DNA from: Candidatus Absconditabacterales bacterium
GTDB lineage: Bacteria; Patescibacteriota; Gracilibacteria; Absconditabacterales; Absconditicoccaceae
NCBI GenBank assembly: GCA_937923605.1
Contig: CALDTY010000010.1
Span: forward strand, 1 to 64,000
DNA length: 64,000 nucleotides
Reading direction: 5' to 3'
In this document: one piece after another, positions 35,101 to 48,427 of the stretch
How the letters are laid out: every line of letters starts with the position of its first letter
Numbering within the stretch: the first letter of the stretch is position 1
Notes under the pieces: generated by a model
Told to the model about the DNA's origin: nothing
The model's database searches: none
What the model saw: the letters and a program-made list of their open reading frames with translations, nothing else
Made by a program: the position numbers and the translations under genes

Positions 35101-38100
35101 TTGCTCTGAGGTGATGAAAATTGAAATCCATTACCATTTGCTCCAAGTGGGACCACCTTAGTTATTCAATGAGGAACACTAGAAAACTGATTATCTTCAA
35201 GAGAAATTTCTAACATCACCAATGATGTACATATGATATTTGCAGACAAAGATGCCTCATCTCTCAATATGCGTCTTGAAAATGATTGAGCGATTTTATG
35301 ACAAAAGACACTTCCAATACTTGATATACAAGCAAATTTTCAGAATCAAATTGTGTATACATTGCCACAAAAAGAAATTTGATTTAAAAACAGAGATTGA
35401 ACTTATACAGAAGATCGTCTTCCTAAAATTTTCATATCATTTGATTGAGCTGATAAGAATTTTATCTTACCAATCAAAGTTGAAGGAGCAGAACATTTGG
35501 TTCGTCATTGATCAATTAAAGAAGATTGATCTTTTGACCAAAGTGCTGAGGCTATAGTTCAATGAAACGAAGTATTTCTACCATTATTGCCTACGTGAAA
35601 AACCTGAACTTCTGAATTAATTATTACTTTAGCTGGTTTAGGTAAACAAATTATTCCAATCACTATTAAACCAAGTTGACCAGACGAACTTATTTTCGAT
35701 ATACCTTCTGATTGAGTGGATCCATGAGACATCATTGAAGCAAATGTTAGTATTTTTGACAGTCGATGAAATCCATATACTGACCCAATTGAAGTTGATC
35801 TTGAGGCAGAAGGTGCTCGAGAAATTGCACGTGATGTAGTAGTTGCAACATGATGAACTGCTGCATTTACATGAGTTGCAAAACCATGAGGTTGATCATG
35901 TTGAGCTTCCTGAAGTTGTTGAGGATGATGAGGTGGTAATAGTTGATCTGATTGATCTACAAGCTGAGATTCATGAGGAGAATCGTGAGATGGTGATTGA
36001 TCTGATGGTGATGGATCTGATGGTGATGGAAATAATGAATGAGATGATTCGAATAATGAGGGTGAAGAGGGCGAAGAGGGAGAAAACGAAGATAATAAAG
36101 ATGATAGCGAAGATAAAGATGAAAATGATAACGAAGATGAAGATCAACAAGATGATGGAGAAGATTGAGACGGTTCATGATGAGCATGATGATCTTGACG
36201 CACTCAATGAAGTGCTAGTTTTTCTACCAACAAAGTTTTGTGGCCAGATCAACGAGAACCCCAAGAACTAAATGTTATGTATTTGAATCTATATTGATCT
36301 AGTCGATGAAATGAGGCGCGTATAATTGATATGCTTAGAAATGAAAAGACTCTAGCAATTACAACGACTCGCAAACTACCATGAGCCTCTATTTACGCAG
36401 ACAAAAAAACAGTATTTGATATTGATGGCACTAGAAATGATGAAATGGAACTTATTAAGAATATGACTCTCGAAGGAGAGCATGTTTGGGTGAATTTAGG
36501 ATATAACTGATGAGTATGACGTTATTACATGTGAACAACTGATCAATTGTGATTATCAGTAAAAAGTAAAAAAGAATGACAGAAAGAAAGAGACGATCCA
36601 GATGTTAAAATAAAGAAAGTAAGTTCAAGTTGTTCACAATCTAAGAATCAAATCTTAATCAATAAAAATCTTATTTGAGTAGATTTTGAATTCTGATTTA
36701 TACATGATGATGTAGATATTGTTCCTGCAGAAAAAACATGAAAGACATGGAATATAATGTATCAAAATGAATTAATTGCAACATTTGAGTTGTTGCCTAA
36801 ATCATGAGCATCACTTGATATTGATTTGTCAGACGAAGTTGTTGAAGTGACAGCTAGAACATCTTGATCTGTGACAGTTGAATTCAAAGACATTGGAGCA
36901 GTTGACGGAGATGTGCCTTTTTATGAATGAATAAGTAGTTCATTTAATGCAAATGACAATCTATGATTTAGACACGATTTTAACTGAATCACAAATTTTT
37001 CACAATGATTAGCTGTTGGTCCAGCAAATCAACGATTTGCAGATCCATTTTTAGTAAATATATGAGATCCATTTCTAAAAAGAATAGAAGCTAGTGAAGC
37101 AGTGCCTCAAACAAAATTTGATGCAGGTATTTGACAGCAAATATATGCGTCGAGTGAAACTATGTTTAAAGTTGAAACAATGGATGTTGATTGAGATGGA
37201 AAATTAGATCTCGTGCTATGATATAATGATTGATCTCTAAGAATACTCAAGAATTATGGATGATGAGAACCTTATTCAGATTTATGATCTCTTACCGTAA
37301 TTGCTGATTGACTAAAAGATTTCTGGCCAGGAGATGTAGATTGAGATGGTGATGACGACATTTTAGTTCTAACCAACGCAGAGAAACTGAGAGCGTATAA
37401 AAATGATGATTGAGTTCTTGAAGTGGATTGACGACCAGTATGTTTAGATATACCAAACTGAGAATACAGCAGTGTTAGTCAGACTAATCAATTATTTGTA
37501 ACTGATGTAGATGGAAACGATATACAAGATATTGTCACTTATGCTGTAGATTGAGAAATTGAAGTTTTTTATGGGTGAGGTGATAGTTATATCTCTACGG
37601 ATTCATTTGAATGTGACCCTTGAGCAATCTCTAGAAATAATAAAACACTACTAAAATCTATGAAACTTACAGTATGAGCTGACTTTAGCGATAATAGTCT
37701 TATTCATTGGTCTTGACTTGAAACTCCTAGTGAAGAGCCCGCACCACCTGAGTGATATGATCAAGCGTGAGAATCATTATCATCTGACTTGCCTGATGCA
37801 ACTACAGAAGATGAATTTAATCAAATAATTGAAGATATTAAGCAAGAAAAAATTGATCAAGTGCAAAGTATTGATATAGATTGATTGATTGACGATGGTA
37901 AGGATAAAATGATTGATTACATTATGGCAGCACCAGTGTCATTAAGACCCCATGCGGAAAAAGATAACGAAGAATATGCATTTATGCGTGCTCAAGACAC
38001 CTTAGAAACTTCTCTAGCAAAAGCTAAAGTAACCAAATCATTAAGCGATAATAATTGATGATATGTTGAAAAATGAGATATTCTTACTGTCACGGTAACT

Positions 38101-41100
38101 ATTGCAGGATGAGGAAATATAGATTACTTGGAAAGATTAGATATTCCTGTAGTCATATATAAGGATGAGTACAATAGAATTATTTCAATGCAAAATTGAT
38201 TATGATGAACTATTGATTGGAATATAGGTCAATGATATGAGTTTATGATTCAATGATGATCCCCTGGGTCGTTTACATACGAAGTAATGTATAACTGAAA
38301 TGGTCATGCTAGAGTAGAGGTCGAGACTGAAATGGAAGAAGTATTTGAGCATTGAGTTAGTCGTACATCTCGATTAGGTTCTCCGGTATATGCATGATCT
38401 GCAAAAGCAATTAGAGTATATCCTGATGACTCATGCTATAAATGATATCGAGAATTCGACCCATGAGAAGAATTTGTTAATTTACAAGATACCTATGAAC
38501 AAAAGAGAGACGTTTTTGTGAATTATTTTGAAGCTCAACGTACTGAATTAGAAGACAAAACTACAGATTCAAATCTAGATAGAATCAAAGAACTTATGTG
38601 AATACATGAGGTAGATTTCGATGAGCCACTCATGGAAGTGATTAATGATGTGTTAAAAAATGTTCCTGCTATATGAACAGATGTAAATGTTAGATTTGAT
38701 GTGTGAGAAGTTGAATTATGGTGAGTGAGTCTAAATGAAATGAACGATGTAATGCAGAGTGTATGAAACACTTTATGTAAATGAATTAAATTTGGTGAAA
38801 CTAATTGTTGAGGACTTCCGATTCCATTTAACATGTCATTCTTGTCACCAGGAACGATGAATGTATTTGGATGTAAATTATTTGACGATCCAGGGCTGCC
38901 ACTAGTAGCATTTCCTACAACAATTCCTACCTGAAGAATTAGTAATCCTGCTCCAATTCCATTTTTCCGGCCTTCTATTTTCCCAAAATGAGCTTGATGA
39001 TATTTTGATTATAGTATCTGAAGAAAGAAATGAGAATTTGATGTTAAACAGAAAGTTGATCCAGAGCGTACGTATGAATCTTATTTTAGACTTTATGTAT
39101 CACCAACTTTAACAAATTGAGTTGGTATCGCTATGTGTTTTGGAAAATATGATTCGATAAATCTTCCTGACCCATTATGAGATGTAGTATGAAATTGTAT
39201 TGTTATGTGAGCACCTATACCTGGGATGTGTGATGATGATGGAGATGCATATGCTAATAATAAACATGATTGGTCCACAACAATTGATGATAAAACAAGA
39301 GATTTACAGCAAGTAGGAGTTTGTGATCCAAGTCTTCAGGCAAGATCTCCATTCTATTCTACTGCAACACAGAATCCAGTTGCTATGGAGTGAAAACCGA
39401 ACACTGTCATAGCATCAGCACATTGATCAAGTGAAAATTACAAAGAAAGTAAGAGATCTTGATGATGATGGTGATGAGCTACAACGACACAAGATTTACT
39501 AACTTTAGATTCTGAATATACCCTTAAGTGATGAACAGCCTTTGATTTGGAAGTTCAGTGATGAAATGTGAAATGAGTCACTGAATGCATTATCAGAAAG
39601 CGAAAAGACAAACAAATAAGATATGTCGCTAACAATATGTTAAACATGCAAGTTACACTTATATTGCCTGATCTGAAGGCTGTTGGTGAATGATTTTCGG
39701 AAATAGGTCAGATGTCGAAAGAATTTGATCTAAAAAAATGATGGAAAAAATTAAGTTTTTATCAATGAGATTCTGAATCAGTTTGAACGCAGGAGACGCA
39801 TAAAGATTCTGAGACAACTGTTGAAAAATTATTTATGCCAAGATGAATCTTGAGAGATTTAGAAGATAATTTTTCAAATCCTTTTGATCAAATCGCAAAT
39901 TTATTTGAAAACACTCCATTTATAAATGTGAAACAAAGACGTGTACGTATGCAGATACCTCGATTATTTGAAGAGGATATTGCTAGATTTGAATTGGAAC
40001 GAAAATCATGGGTAAGTAGGAACCAAGAAATATTAGATGCATGGAAGAGATGAGATTTTGAATGAAGCCAAGATATAGAAGATGAGATGGCGAGAGCTCT
40101 TGGAGATGTAAAAAGAAATCTAAATACGATCAATGAATATAAAAAATTACCAAGTGTTTTATATGACTATATACATTCACGAGATAAGTATGTGCTAGAA
40201 GTATATGATTTTTCCGAAGATATTGTCAAACAATTAACTTGATGGTTACAAGTAAATGCTAATAGATACTCTGCATATGTGGATGCAATTATTCTTATGA
40301 TCTGAATTATTGAAACATGGCAACCAGTGATAGATTTCTCAATCAACTGGAAAACTAAATGTGGGAAATGTAGAGTAGATAACTATGATTATTATTCATG
40401 CAAGCTTAGTCTTCTTTGTGTTGATTTACCTGTCTTTCCAATTCCGCCATTCAAAATTCCAGATATATATATTGATTTATCACAGATACGTTTAGGAATA
40501 GATATATTGCTTCCAAAGTTTGTCTTTTTGCCTGAGAAGATTTATTTCCCTGTACTGCCAGATCTGCCAGATCCGCGTAATTTTGAATTAGAAATTGATG
40601 TTGAAATACCAGATATACCACAACTTTCATTGCCACCTCCTTTACCACAACTACCAGACATAACACTTGAAGCAAATATTGAATTACCTAATCTACCTCC
40701 AGCTCCTGAGATTCCAGATTTGATTCCTTCTGTTAAGAAAGTTATAGATATCGCTGATATTATTGGTACTTTCTTTTGTATCTTCAAGTGATGAATCTGA
40801 TTAGTGACTGAGCAATGAGTTAAATCAAGAATTGAACAACTCACACAAAGAACATGGTCAGTGTCTCCATTTGATTCAATATCAATTACATTGCCAGATG
40901 CACCAGTGGAGTGATACGACTATCATATTGATGCATTTGTTGATCTTAAAGTTAGTTTTGACGAATTATATAATGTTTTTGATGAGATTGCAGATACTGT
41001 GAATGAGTGAGTATCAAAGAAGGTAGATAAACTTAAAGAATTGAATAGGAAAGCTACGAATACACTTATTAATCCATGAGGAATATGAGAATTTTTGAAC

Positions 41101-44100
41101 TGATGAAAAGTAGAGTTAGATCTTGATCTTTGAGATTTAGATAAGTGAGATCTATGATTGAACTCAGGACCTTCTCTTCCTATCTTTTCTCGATCATCAC
41201 TTACACAGCAACAGAAAGACTATCATAACGTTGAACACAAATGATGATCACTACAAGACTCAAAAGAAAAATTGATAGAACAATTTAGTTATATTCTTTC
41301 AAATGAAGAGTTTGAACTATATCATGATGATATATTATCATTGCATTCATTTATTGACTCAGATGCTCAGGTTTCACCTAACTATACATCACTTAATGCA
41401 GCACATCAAGGGTTCAAAGATATGCTTAGTAAAACAAGAGGATCAATCAATGAGATGAAGAATCTTATAACACAAGATTATGATCAATTTGTGAAAACGT
41501 ATGTCCAAGATCATATCTTATTAAATGCTGATGAACAAGATGTATTTGTAGATCAATTTGATGTGCAATTATTTACTTGAAATCAAAAAGTAATTTCAAC
41601 TATTACTCAACAAATACATCCAACCGAATCTTATATCAATTTGCATAAACCACTAATAGAGGGATACCAAAATGCTTTAGAAGAAAATTCTGCTGTAGAT
41701 TTACAAATGACAGAATTGGTTTACGACTCATCTAAAAGATATATTGATTGACTAGCAGATAGGTTTATATGAGATGAGAAGTGAATGATTCTTGCTCAAA
41801 CATCTTGAAATAGAAATGATGAGTTAGTCGATGAAGAAGAATGTGTTCCACTTCTACAAGATGATGACATAGATAACGATTGAATACCAAACCAACAAGA
41901 TATTGTAGATATAGATGGTGATTGAATTCCAAATGATCAAGATGGTGATATAGATTGAGATTGTATTCCGAATACAACGGATGAAGATATTGACTGAGAT
42001 GGAAAAGAGAACTGAAAAGATAGTGACTGTAACTGAAATGGAAAATGATGTGGATCTGATAATGATGATGATAGTGATTGAATTCCAGATGATCAAGATA
42101 ATGATAACGACAATGATGGTACTCCAGATGATCAAGAATGAGATAATGATAATGATTGAATCGATGATTCAGAAGATGAAGATGATGATAATGATTGAAT
42201 CCCAGATCAAGAAGATGATACTCCATTTGGTGAAGATGATGTTGGAGATGAGTGAGATGAGAGTTGAGATGAATTATGATGATGAGCATGAGCGTGAGCT
42301 ATAGAAAATTTTGCAGAAAAGACAGGATTTGAACAAATTGATTTTTCTCAATATATCGATTGATTTTTCATTAAATGAACAGATGATAAATATCATAATG
42401 TTGTATGACGATGAGAAAAAATCAAAAAAATACAAGATGCTTGAACATATACATTTGTTGATCTCAATGGTGATTGATGAGTAGATATTCTTTCGCGAGA
42501 TGGAACCAATATTTATGTTAAATATGATAGTCAAAAGGATGCATATCCATGAGCAAGTGCATGATGAATGACAGTTATATGACCTTGGTCTAGTGTAGAA
42601 GAGTTAGAAGAGGCTGCAAAAAAAGATAATGGATACATAAGTGGTTTTAAAGTCCGAGATTATTACCGCACTCATATTAGTTTTTCAAGAGAGTGAAATA
42701 ATTTTGAATCATTATGATTTGCTCGAGACAATGATCACAAAGATTCTTATCTTGTGCGCCTTTCAAGAAACATTTCTGTGCAAAAACAGAAGAGTTGAAG
42801 CGTATGATCTACTTGATCTGAAGAAATTAAATACTTACTGATGGTTCCTGAATGAATTGAATATGAATGAGTTTATTTGGAAGTACCAGATGAATTATCA
42901 AAAAAGAAGATTAAAGACCACGTGGATTCTGAGGATATTATTCAAGTTTCTTTCTATGATTGATCTACCGAAACTTTGAGTGCGATATTAGAAAACTTAG
43001 ACCCAGCAGGATGGAGATATGCTAAGGTTTCGTCATTACGTCTTGAAAAGAATTCAACACTATTTTGAGGATCAAGTCGATTATTTACTCCTGCATCAGC
43101 ACGATCAAGACAAGTGGTAGCGTGAAATCAAAAATGGGGTGATGATGCTCAACCTTACTTAGGTTTAGAGCTTATTAGAAATAAGACATGAGAAAAGTTC
43201 CCATGATCATCTGAGTTAGGCGGATATGTTCTTACTGATTACACTCTATCATGACAATGGTTAGATAATTGAAAAGTGCTAGAAAATCGAATTGAGTATG
43301 ATAATGAAATTATATATTTTGACGAATCAGATAAGTTGTTGTTAGAGAATCTTTATTATAAAGAACCAACTAAAGAACATTTTGTATTTTGATCAATTGA
43401 TCAAGCATGAAATAAAACGACAATGGAAGTTGAATTAAATATCATTGCTCCTGAAGTAAATATCACAAACATTAAGGACAAAGGATCTTGATATGACATA
43501 GAGACAGAAATGTCTGCTACTATAGATGATTGAAAAATAGCTTTTTTGAGAGATAGATATTGATGGCGAGAGGAAATGAATCCTTTTACCTTTCCAGTGA
43601 AGCCAACAGATCCTAAAGTGACAGGGTGAATATACATCACCGATGACGAAATTGCACTAAAAGATTCAGATTGAAATACTAAATGTAACTGTAATGCTAA
43701 AAATTGAAAAATAAGTATTCCAGCTACTACTTGACCAAATGAGAACGGAGGTTGAGGAGTTTCTACATTAAATTCTTGAGATTGATGATCTCAAAAATGA
43801 GTAGCTAATAATGTCGAGGTTTTAGTTGACTTCTTACAGCAGTCACCTGAAGTTGCTGTCATAGATAATGATACTGAGCAAACTATTTTTAGAATCTGAT
43901 TTACTTCTCAAGAACTTGTTTCTTTAGGTATATTGGACTGAAATTATGAATCTCGTGTGTTGGAAGACAATAGCTTATGATTGTCATATATTTGATGAAC
44001 GTGTATTGGACCAATAGATTGAGAATGTCACATGTATGTATCACCTGACGGAAATCTTATTATACCAGAACCTTATAATAGTGAATATATGGCTGAGTAT

Positions 44101-44199
44101 TGATACGATGATGAGGAAGAAGCTGTGATATATTATATAAAAGATGCACTTTGAAAGCCAATTGTAGAACTTCGTTTTATTATTGTACCTCTAATTTAA
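29113..44199 (+). CDS. Giant secreted multidomain surface protein (5,028 aa)
   Basis: I read every codon line: there is no in-frame TAA or TAG over 15,087 bp, provided UGA is Gly. N-terminal signal peptide (hydrophobic stretch FVSSIIFLYLISTF, cleavage after a VYAQ-like site near residue 37). In order: an unrecognised region to about 650; acidic Asp/Gly-rich repeats of the thrombospondin type-3 or EF-hand-like calcium-binding kind at about 650-820, 968-1060, 1263-1400 and 4242-4376; a thioredoxin-like domain at about 1117-1240 with a CQYC pair (Cys 1134/1137) and a MPHTFIVD cis-Pro site; a Gly/Asp/Ser linker at about 2257-2370; FG-GAP-like repeats near 2691-2836 and 4443; and a Pro-rich segment near 3771-3876. 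The C-terminus looks beta-rich, without LPXTG. Likely an adhesin or surface scaffold; the exact role is unknown. The first gene of a co-directional set that includes VirB6-like proteins. Confidence 0.9.
31060..31575 (+). repeat. Acidic Ca-binding-type repeat array 1 in the giant gene
   Basis: Repeats of the form DxDxDGxPD with D at metal-ligand positions. It starts with CVPLEQDDDID, contains DGDCIPN and DSDCNG, and continues with many DDDNDG units. The same Cys-containing order recurs in arrays 3 and 4. Confidence 0.85.
32923..33306 (+). repeat. Acidic Ca-binding-type repeat array 3 in the giant gene
   Basis: Begins CVPLEQDDDIDDDGIPN, then DGDCIPN, DGKENGKDSDCNGNGKGCGS, and DNDGTPD units, ending near DQEDDTPFGE. 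Corresponds almost residue for residue to the array at 41842-42231, about 2,970 residues further on. Confidence 0.9.
41842..42231 (+). repeat. Acidic Ca-binding-type repeat array 4 in the giant gene
   Basis: Begins CVPLLQDDDIDNDGIPN and follows the same order as array 3, down to DQEDDTPFGE. At DNA level it uses many UGA Gly codons where array 3 uses GGA, so the two copies are old enough to have diverged in codon choice while the protein stayed similar. Confidence 0.9.
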
Positions 44200-44202
44200 A
44201 TA

Positions 44203-45186
44203 ATGAGATTTACAAGAAAGGAAAGTTTGCTGACAGTTATAATCTTCATATCATGTATGTGGACATGAATTTCATTTGCTCAAGATTGATGAGACTGTGG
44301 TTTATCTTTTTGACCTGAAGAATTTAAAGATGCAGTAAATGAAACGTTCACTTCATTAAAGATGCCTCAATTATTCTTTACTGATAATCAATTAGAAGCA
44401 GTGCAAATGTCGTTAGATACGTATTGTTGTAGGACGGACAAAATTTCTAAAGCACTTTGTGAAAAGAAGACATTGTATCCAGACGGTAAGAATGTTATTC
44501 ACTCACCATTTTATTTGGATCACTTTCTGTCTATTTATAGACTGTACCTTAGAGGTGATGACGTAGTTTGCAATACATATGATTTTGATTGTTTTGCACG
44601 TATTGATGACGAGAAAGGGTATCCATGAAAATCACTTTGCTTTAGATTCGGAGAGGATGGTGATGCTAGATGTAAATCTTTATATGATGTTTGATCTGGT
44701 GTAGATATACTATGAGCATCAACTGATATTAGTTCTCCTTCAAATTATCGAGCATTATATGAAAAATTTTGGGTAAATGCAGATAATGCATTGATTCCTT
44801 CTGCACAAGAAGCTAAGAATATGGACCCAAATGATCTTACAATTCTACATATGTGACATTATATGTGCAATGAGGTAAATATGATTTATAATCAAGTGCT
44901 GAGGACTAATACAAGTAATGATAAATCTATGAATCCTATACCTTGAAGTACTCTGCAAAAATGTCGTACATCAGCAATGCAGTATTATAAATCAAATTGA
45001 TTTGATTACGTTAACGCATTGAGTCTAGCGAAATGAGTTGATCAGATGAGACAAATAAACGAACAAAGTAGAAACCATGTACTTGATGTCATGTGAGATG
45101 TAAAAAAAACCATGGTATGAATAAGAACAAAAATGACGAATATGTTAAAAAAATTCCCTTCCTTTACTAATACTTGTAGTGCATAA
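44203..45186 (+). CDS. Exported Cys-rich protein, unknown
   Basis: 327 residues, not recognised. N-terminal signal peptide (basic MRFTRKE, hydrophobic LLTVIIFISCMW, then a SFAQ cleavage-type site). The mature part has about a dozen Cys, several in pairs or close spacing (TYCCRTDK, CNTYDFDC, CRTSAM and a terminal TCSA), which fits disulfide bonds outside the cell. No membrane segment besides the signal. The gene starts 4 bp after the giant gene's stop and its own stop overlaps the next start (TAATG), so these genes are very likely one operon. The thioredoxin-like domain of the giant protein could serve such Cys-rich partners; that is speculation. Confidence 0.8.
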
Positions 45187-46922
45187 TGAAATTATTTTTG
45201 AGATTTATCTTAGTACTTATTCTCCTTACATCAACTAATTGATGGACTTTTTCTCAAAGTGAATCACAAGATTCTAATCAAGATAAGCAGTACAATTTAG
45301 AATGTGGAGATAAAACTCCAGCTTGTAATGACACTCCAGAACAGATCAAGTTGTATCTTAGTACTATGGACGCTATCCTAAAAATTATAGATGAAGTGCC
45401 ATCTGAAAGAGATGAAAATGATACTAAAGAGAAAGATTTTAAACGAGTCACTGATTCGGCATTTTCAAAAAGATTAAATTTGAGTTCTTTTATTAGTGAT
45501 GCATCTGATACATTGTTTAACTGGTGATGAGTGTTTGATGATTACAGAGCTATGGAAAAATGGTCATCAACATTTAAAAGAGATGCTCAAAAATTACAAG
45601 ACATGAATTTTAAAATCCTTGATATTACAGTTTTAGAACAGAAACAACTATTAAAGAAAAATATACCTAAAGATATCTACGAAAAAATAAACAAGGAACT
45701 TAAAAAAATAAAGTATATTACTTTTTGAGAAACTGGTGGTTCATATAATATGGAAGTGGCATGAGAGAAATATGAGACTCTTATTATTCTTCTTTCCCAG
45801 ATAAATAAAATGTACTCTGAATTGTATCAATTACAATTTCAATCGAATATATTTAAAAATTTGTCTTCGTCATGATTTCTATCTTATGTATATCCATGAG
45901 ATACTACAAAAGATAAAATTGATTTAGAGTCATTATGATTATTAGCAAATTGGATGAGAGATTTTTTGAGTAAAGTATTCGTGAGACCATTTGAAGATAT
46001 ACGTAATAATGTAAAACAAGAAAGCGAATATGTAACTATTGACCATAAAGAATTTTTACTATTAGTTCGGGAACTAGAAAATGCCTATAGATGCACTCAC
46101 TGAAAACAGAATGTGTGTGATGATTGAACTAAGAAAACTAGAGATAAATTTAAAGAATTATTTACTGAAACATTGCAAAATGATTCAGAAAAATCTTGGC
46201 ATAGAATACAGGATGCAACATCTCGTTTGAAATGAGCTTTATTTTGATGATCTGTAGAAGACAAGAAGGCGGCAGAGGAAAGAAAGCAATCACTTCTAGA
46301 GTGAAGATATTGAGCCTGATGAAAACCTAGTGAACGCTGACCAATACAGTCATTAAAAGCTTTTGGTGCACAACTATTAGAAGGCGCAAGAAATAGCGTT
46401 GATCCAGCAAAGAAGTACTTTAACAAAGAAGAATCATATTCAGAACAAACAAACTGAAGTCAACAAGTGTCGACTGCAACACAATGAGATGCAAGTATTT
46501 ATCATGAAAATGAAGATAAGTATAGTGGTAGCTCAAAAAAGAAAGATGCTCTTGATTGAGTTTTAGCTGGAACTGAAAATAAAATATATGATAGCTGAAA
46601 AATTATTCAAACTGAGAACCAACTTCAACAAAATCAGCTTCGTGTGTTAGAAAATAAAGTAAAGACTATTGTGGGATCTTTTGATAAGTATGCTTGAATT
46701 AAACAACGTCAATATGAAAGAGATCTTCTCTATTTGGACACTAAAACTATGACTAAGCAAGCTGTATGATTAAGTATATATGTCCATGCGGCAGCGAATC
46801 GTTTTTGAGACTACGATAAAGATCCTGAGTCAAAGTATGTTTCATCAAATGATTCGTTATCAAAAATGTGTGAAGCACAGTGTACTAATTTATGATCGAA
46901 AAAATGTAGAGAAGATTTATAA
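45186..46922 (+). CDS. Exported helical protein, unknown
   Basis: 578 residues, not recognised. Signal peptide MKLFLRFILVLILLTSTNG, with cleavage probably in the following WTFSQSE. The mature protein is largely helical and charged, with a Cys pair near the start (LECGDKTPACND), one in the middle (CTHGKQNVC) and a C-terminal cluster (MCEAQCTNLGSKKC). A low-complexity Ser/Asn/Gln/Gly stretch lies around residue 410-450. Translationally coupled to the preceding gene by a 1-bp overlap. No enzyme motif. Probably an envelope or extracellular component of the same apparatus as its neighbours. Confidence 0.75.
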
Positions 46923-46925
46923 AGA

Positions 46926-48398
46926 ATGGTTACGAGACTGCTACTTATATCTTTACCACTTATGATGATGAAAACTTTATTTCTTAGGTTACAAATAAGT
47001 ATATGAACGTTGCTGTTCATGCTTTTTGTTCCATACGTAAGTTTTGCTCAAGATGCGTGTTTAACATCTCAAGCTGACATTACAGAACAATTTCTATGAT
47101 CTTTGTTACATGAAGATCAAGAGAATACAATCGTATGAATTCTTGTGGGAAATAAGGATACATCGATCCTAAAGAATAGATTAGTTGAATATTATTGTGA
47201 TACTTGGTTACAAAGTCATGGCACAGCTAAAGATTGAATAAAAGATATGGTCAATTGGTGTGTAGACACAAATAATATGAGATTCGACCCAAGACAATCT
47301 TTGTTTATGTATGGCTTATGTGTATGATACGATGAGGCACACAAATGAAAACCTACATTAGTATCACAAAAACAAGAGAATTATATCCATAGAGATTGGA
47401 AAAATGAAGCATTTGCAAAGATTCAGTATACATATAAGACAACGAGTAAGGGTGAAAAATGAAAAACAATTAAATGAGATATAACAGATTTTATACCAGA
47501 TGACAGTCAAGATGCAAAATTGTTGCAGAAATGGCGAAAATTAGATAAAGAAAATGATCCTTGTCAGCCTGAGTCTGGAATGTCTGAGTGTCTTATGTGA
47601 TATCCGACGAGCAATATTTTGAAAACAGTTTTTTCTGGACTTTTTGATTTAAAAAAAGCAGCAATTGACTGATTTAATCATTGAACTGATGAAGAAAGTA
47701 TAGTTTTATCAATCAAAGATTTATCAATTTCATTATATGATCAACTTTGACCAGAGAATAGTGTTTGTAATAACCCAGATAAGCAATACTTAATGAATCA
47801 AGATTTTTGATCAACAGATAAACAATCCCATTGTGGTCATCTAAAAACCCGAGGGGAAGTCAAATGAATTATTAAGGCAGCCATTAAAGATGTCGAGTGA
47901 ATAAAGGAATTGAATGGAGTAAAAATTGCTGAAGCAGAATGTACATGAATTAGAGATTCTTTGATTCCATGTGCCATGAGTAATATGGAAGAAGGTACTG
48001 AAGGAAAAGAAGATATTATTTTTGCTAGTGAAGAGTGGTCATGGAGAAATCTTATTTTAAATGAATTATTCTTCGCTGACATGCGAATTGAGTTTTATAC
48101 TATGATTATTCAATCTGAACCAACACGTCAATCTCAGCAAGCATGAAGCGTTCTGGATAAGAACGTTAGAATTGATTTTGAAATACAGTCTATGAAAAAA
48201 GATTTTGAGCTAATTGAAAAAAGTGCAGATAGATTACTAAATATGTTATGACAGTATCGTACTATGTATCATCAATGTATTACGCTCAAGGCCTATCAAG
48301 AAGACCTCCATTACTATTGGTCAAGAATTAATAAAACATATACCCCGTTACATCAACTACAATATACTACTGAGGATGCTCAAGAACAAGGAGGTTAA
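46926..48398 (+). CDS. Exported Cys-containing protein, unknown
   Basis: 490 residues from the first ATG; starting at the ATG at 46968 instead gives a cleaner signal peptide (MKTLFLRLQISIGTLLFMLF, cleavage near SFAQD), and this start may be the real one. Mature part soluble, with scattered Cys pairs (WCVDTNN, DPCQPESGMSEC, NSVCNN, TECT-like EAECTGIRDSLIPC) compatible with extracytoplasmic disulfides, and a long helical C-terminus. No known domain. It starts 3 bp after the previous stop. Same layout (signal peptide, Cys pairs, helical end) as its two upstream neighbours, though the sequences are not obviously alike. Confidence 0.75.
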
Positions 48399-48427
48399 AT
48401 ATATATATTTTAACTTATACATAAGAC

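Noticed and set aside
35840-36270. Plus-strand ORF rich in Met, Glu and Lys
   Set aside because: It is a shifted frame of the Gly/Asp linker of the giant protein.
41765-42534. Overlapping minus- and plus-strand ORFs at the fourth acidic array
   Set aside because: Shadows of the same repeat DNA; the frame of the giant gene runs through without a stop.
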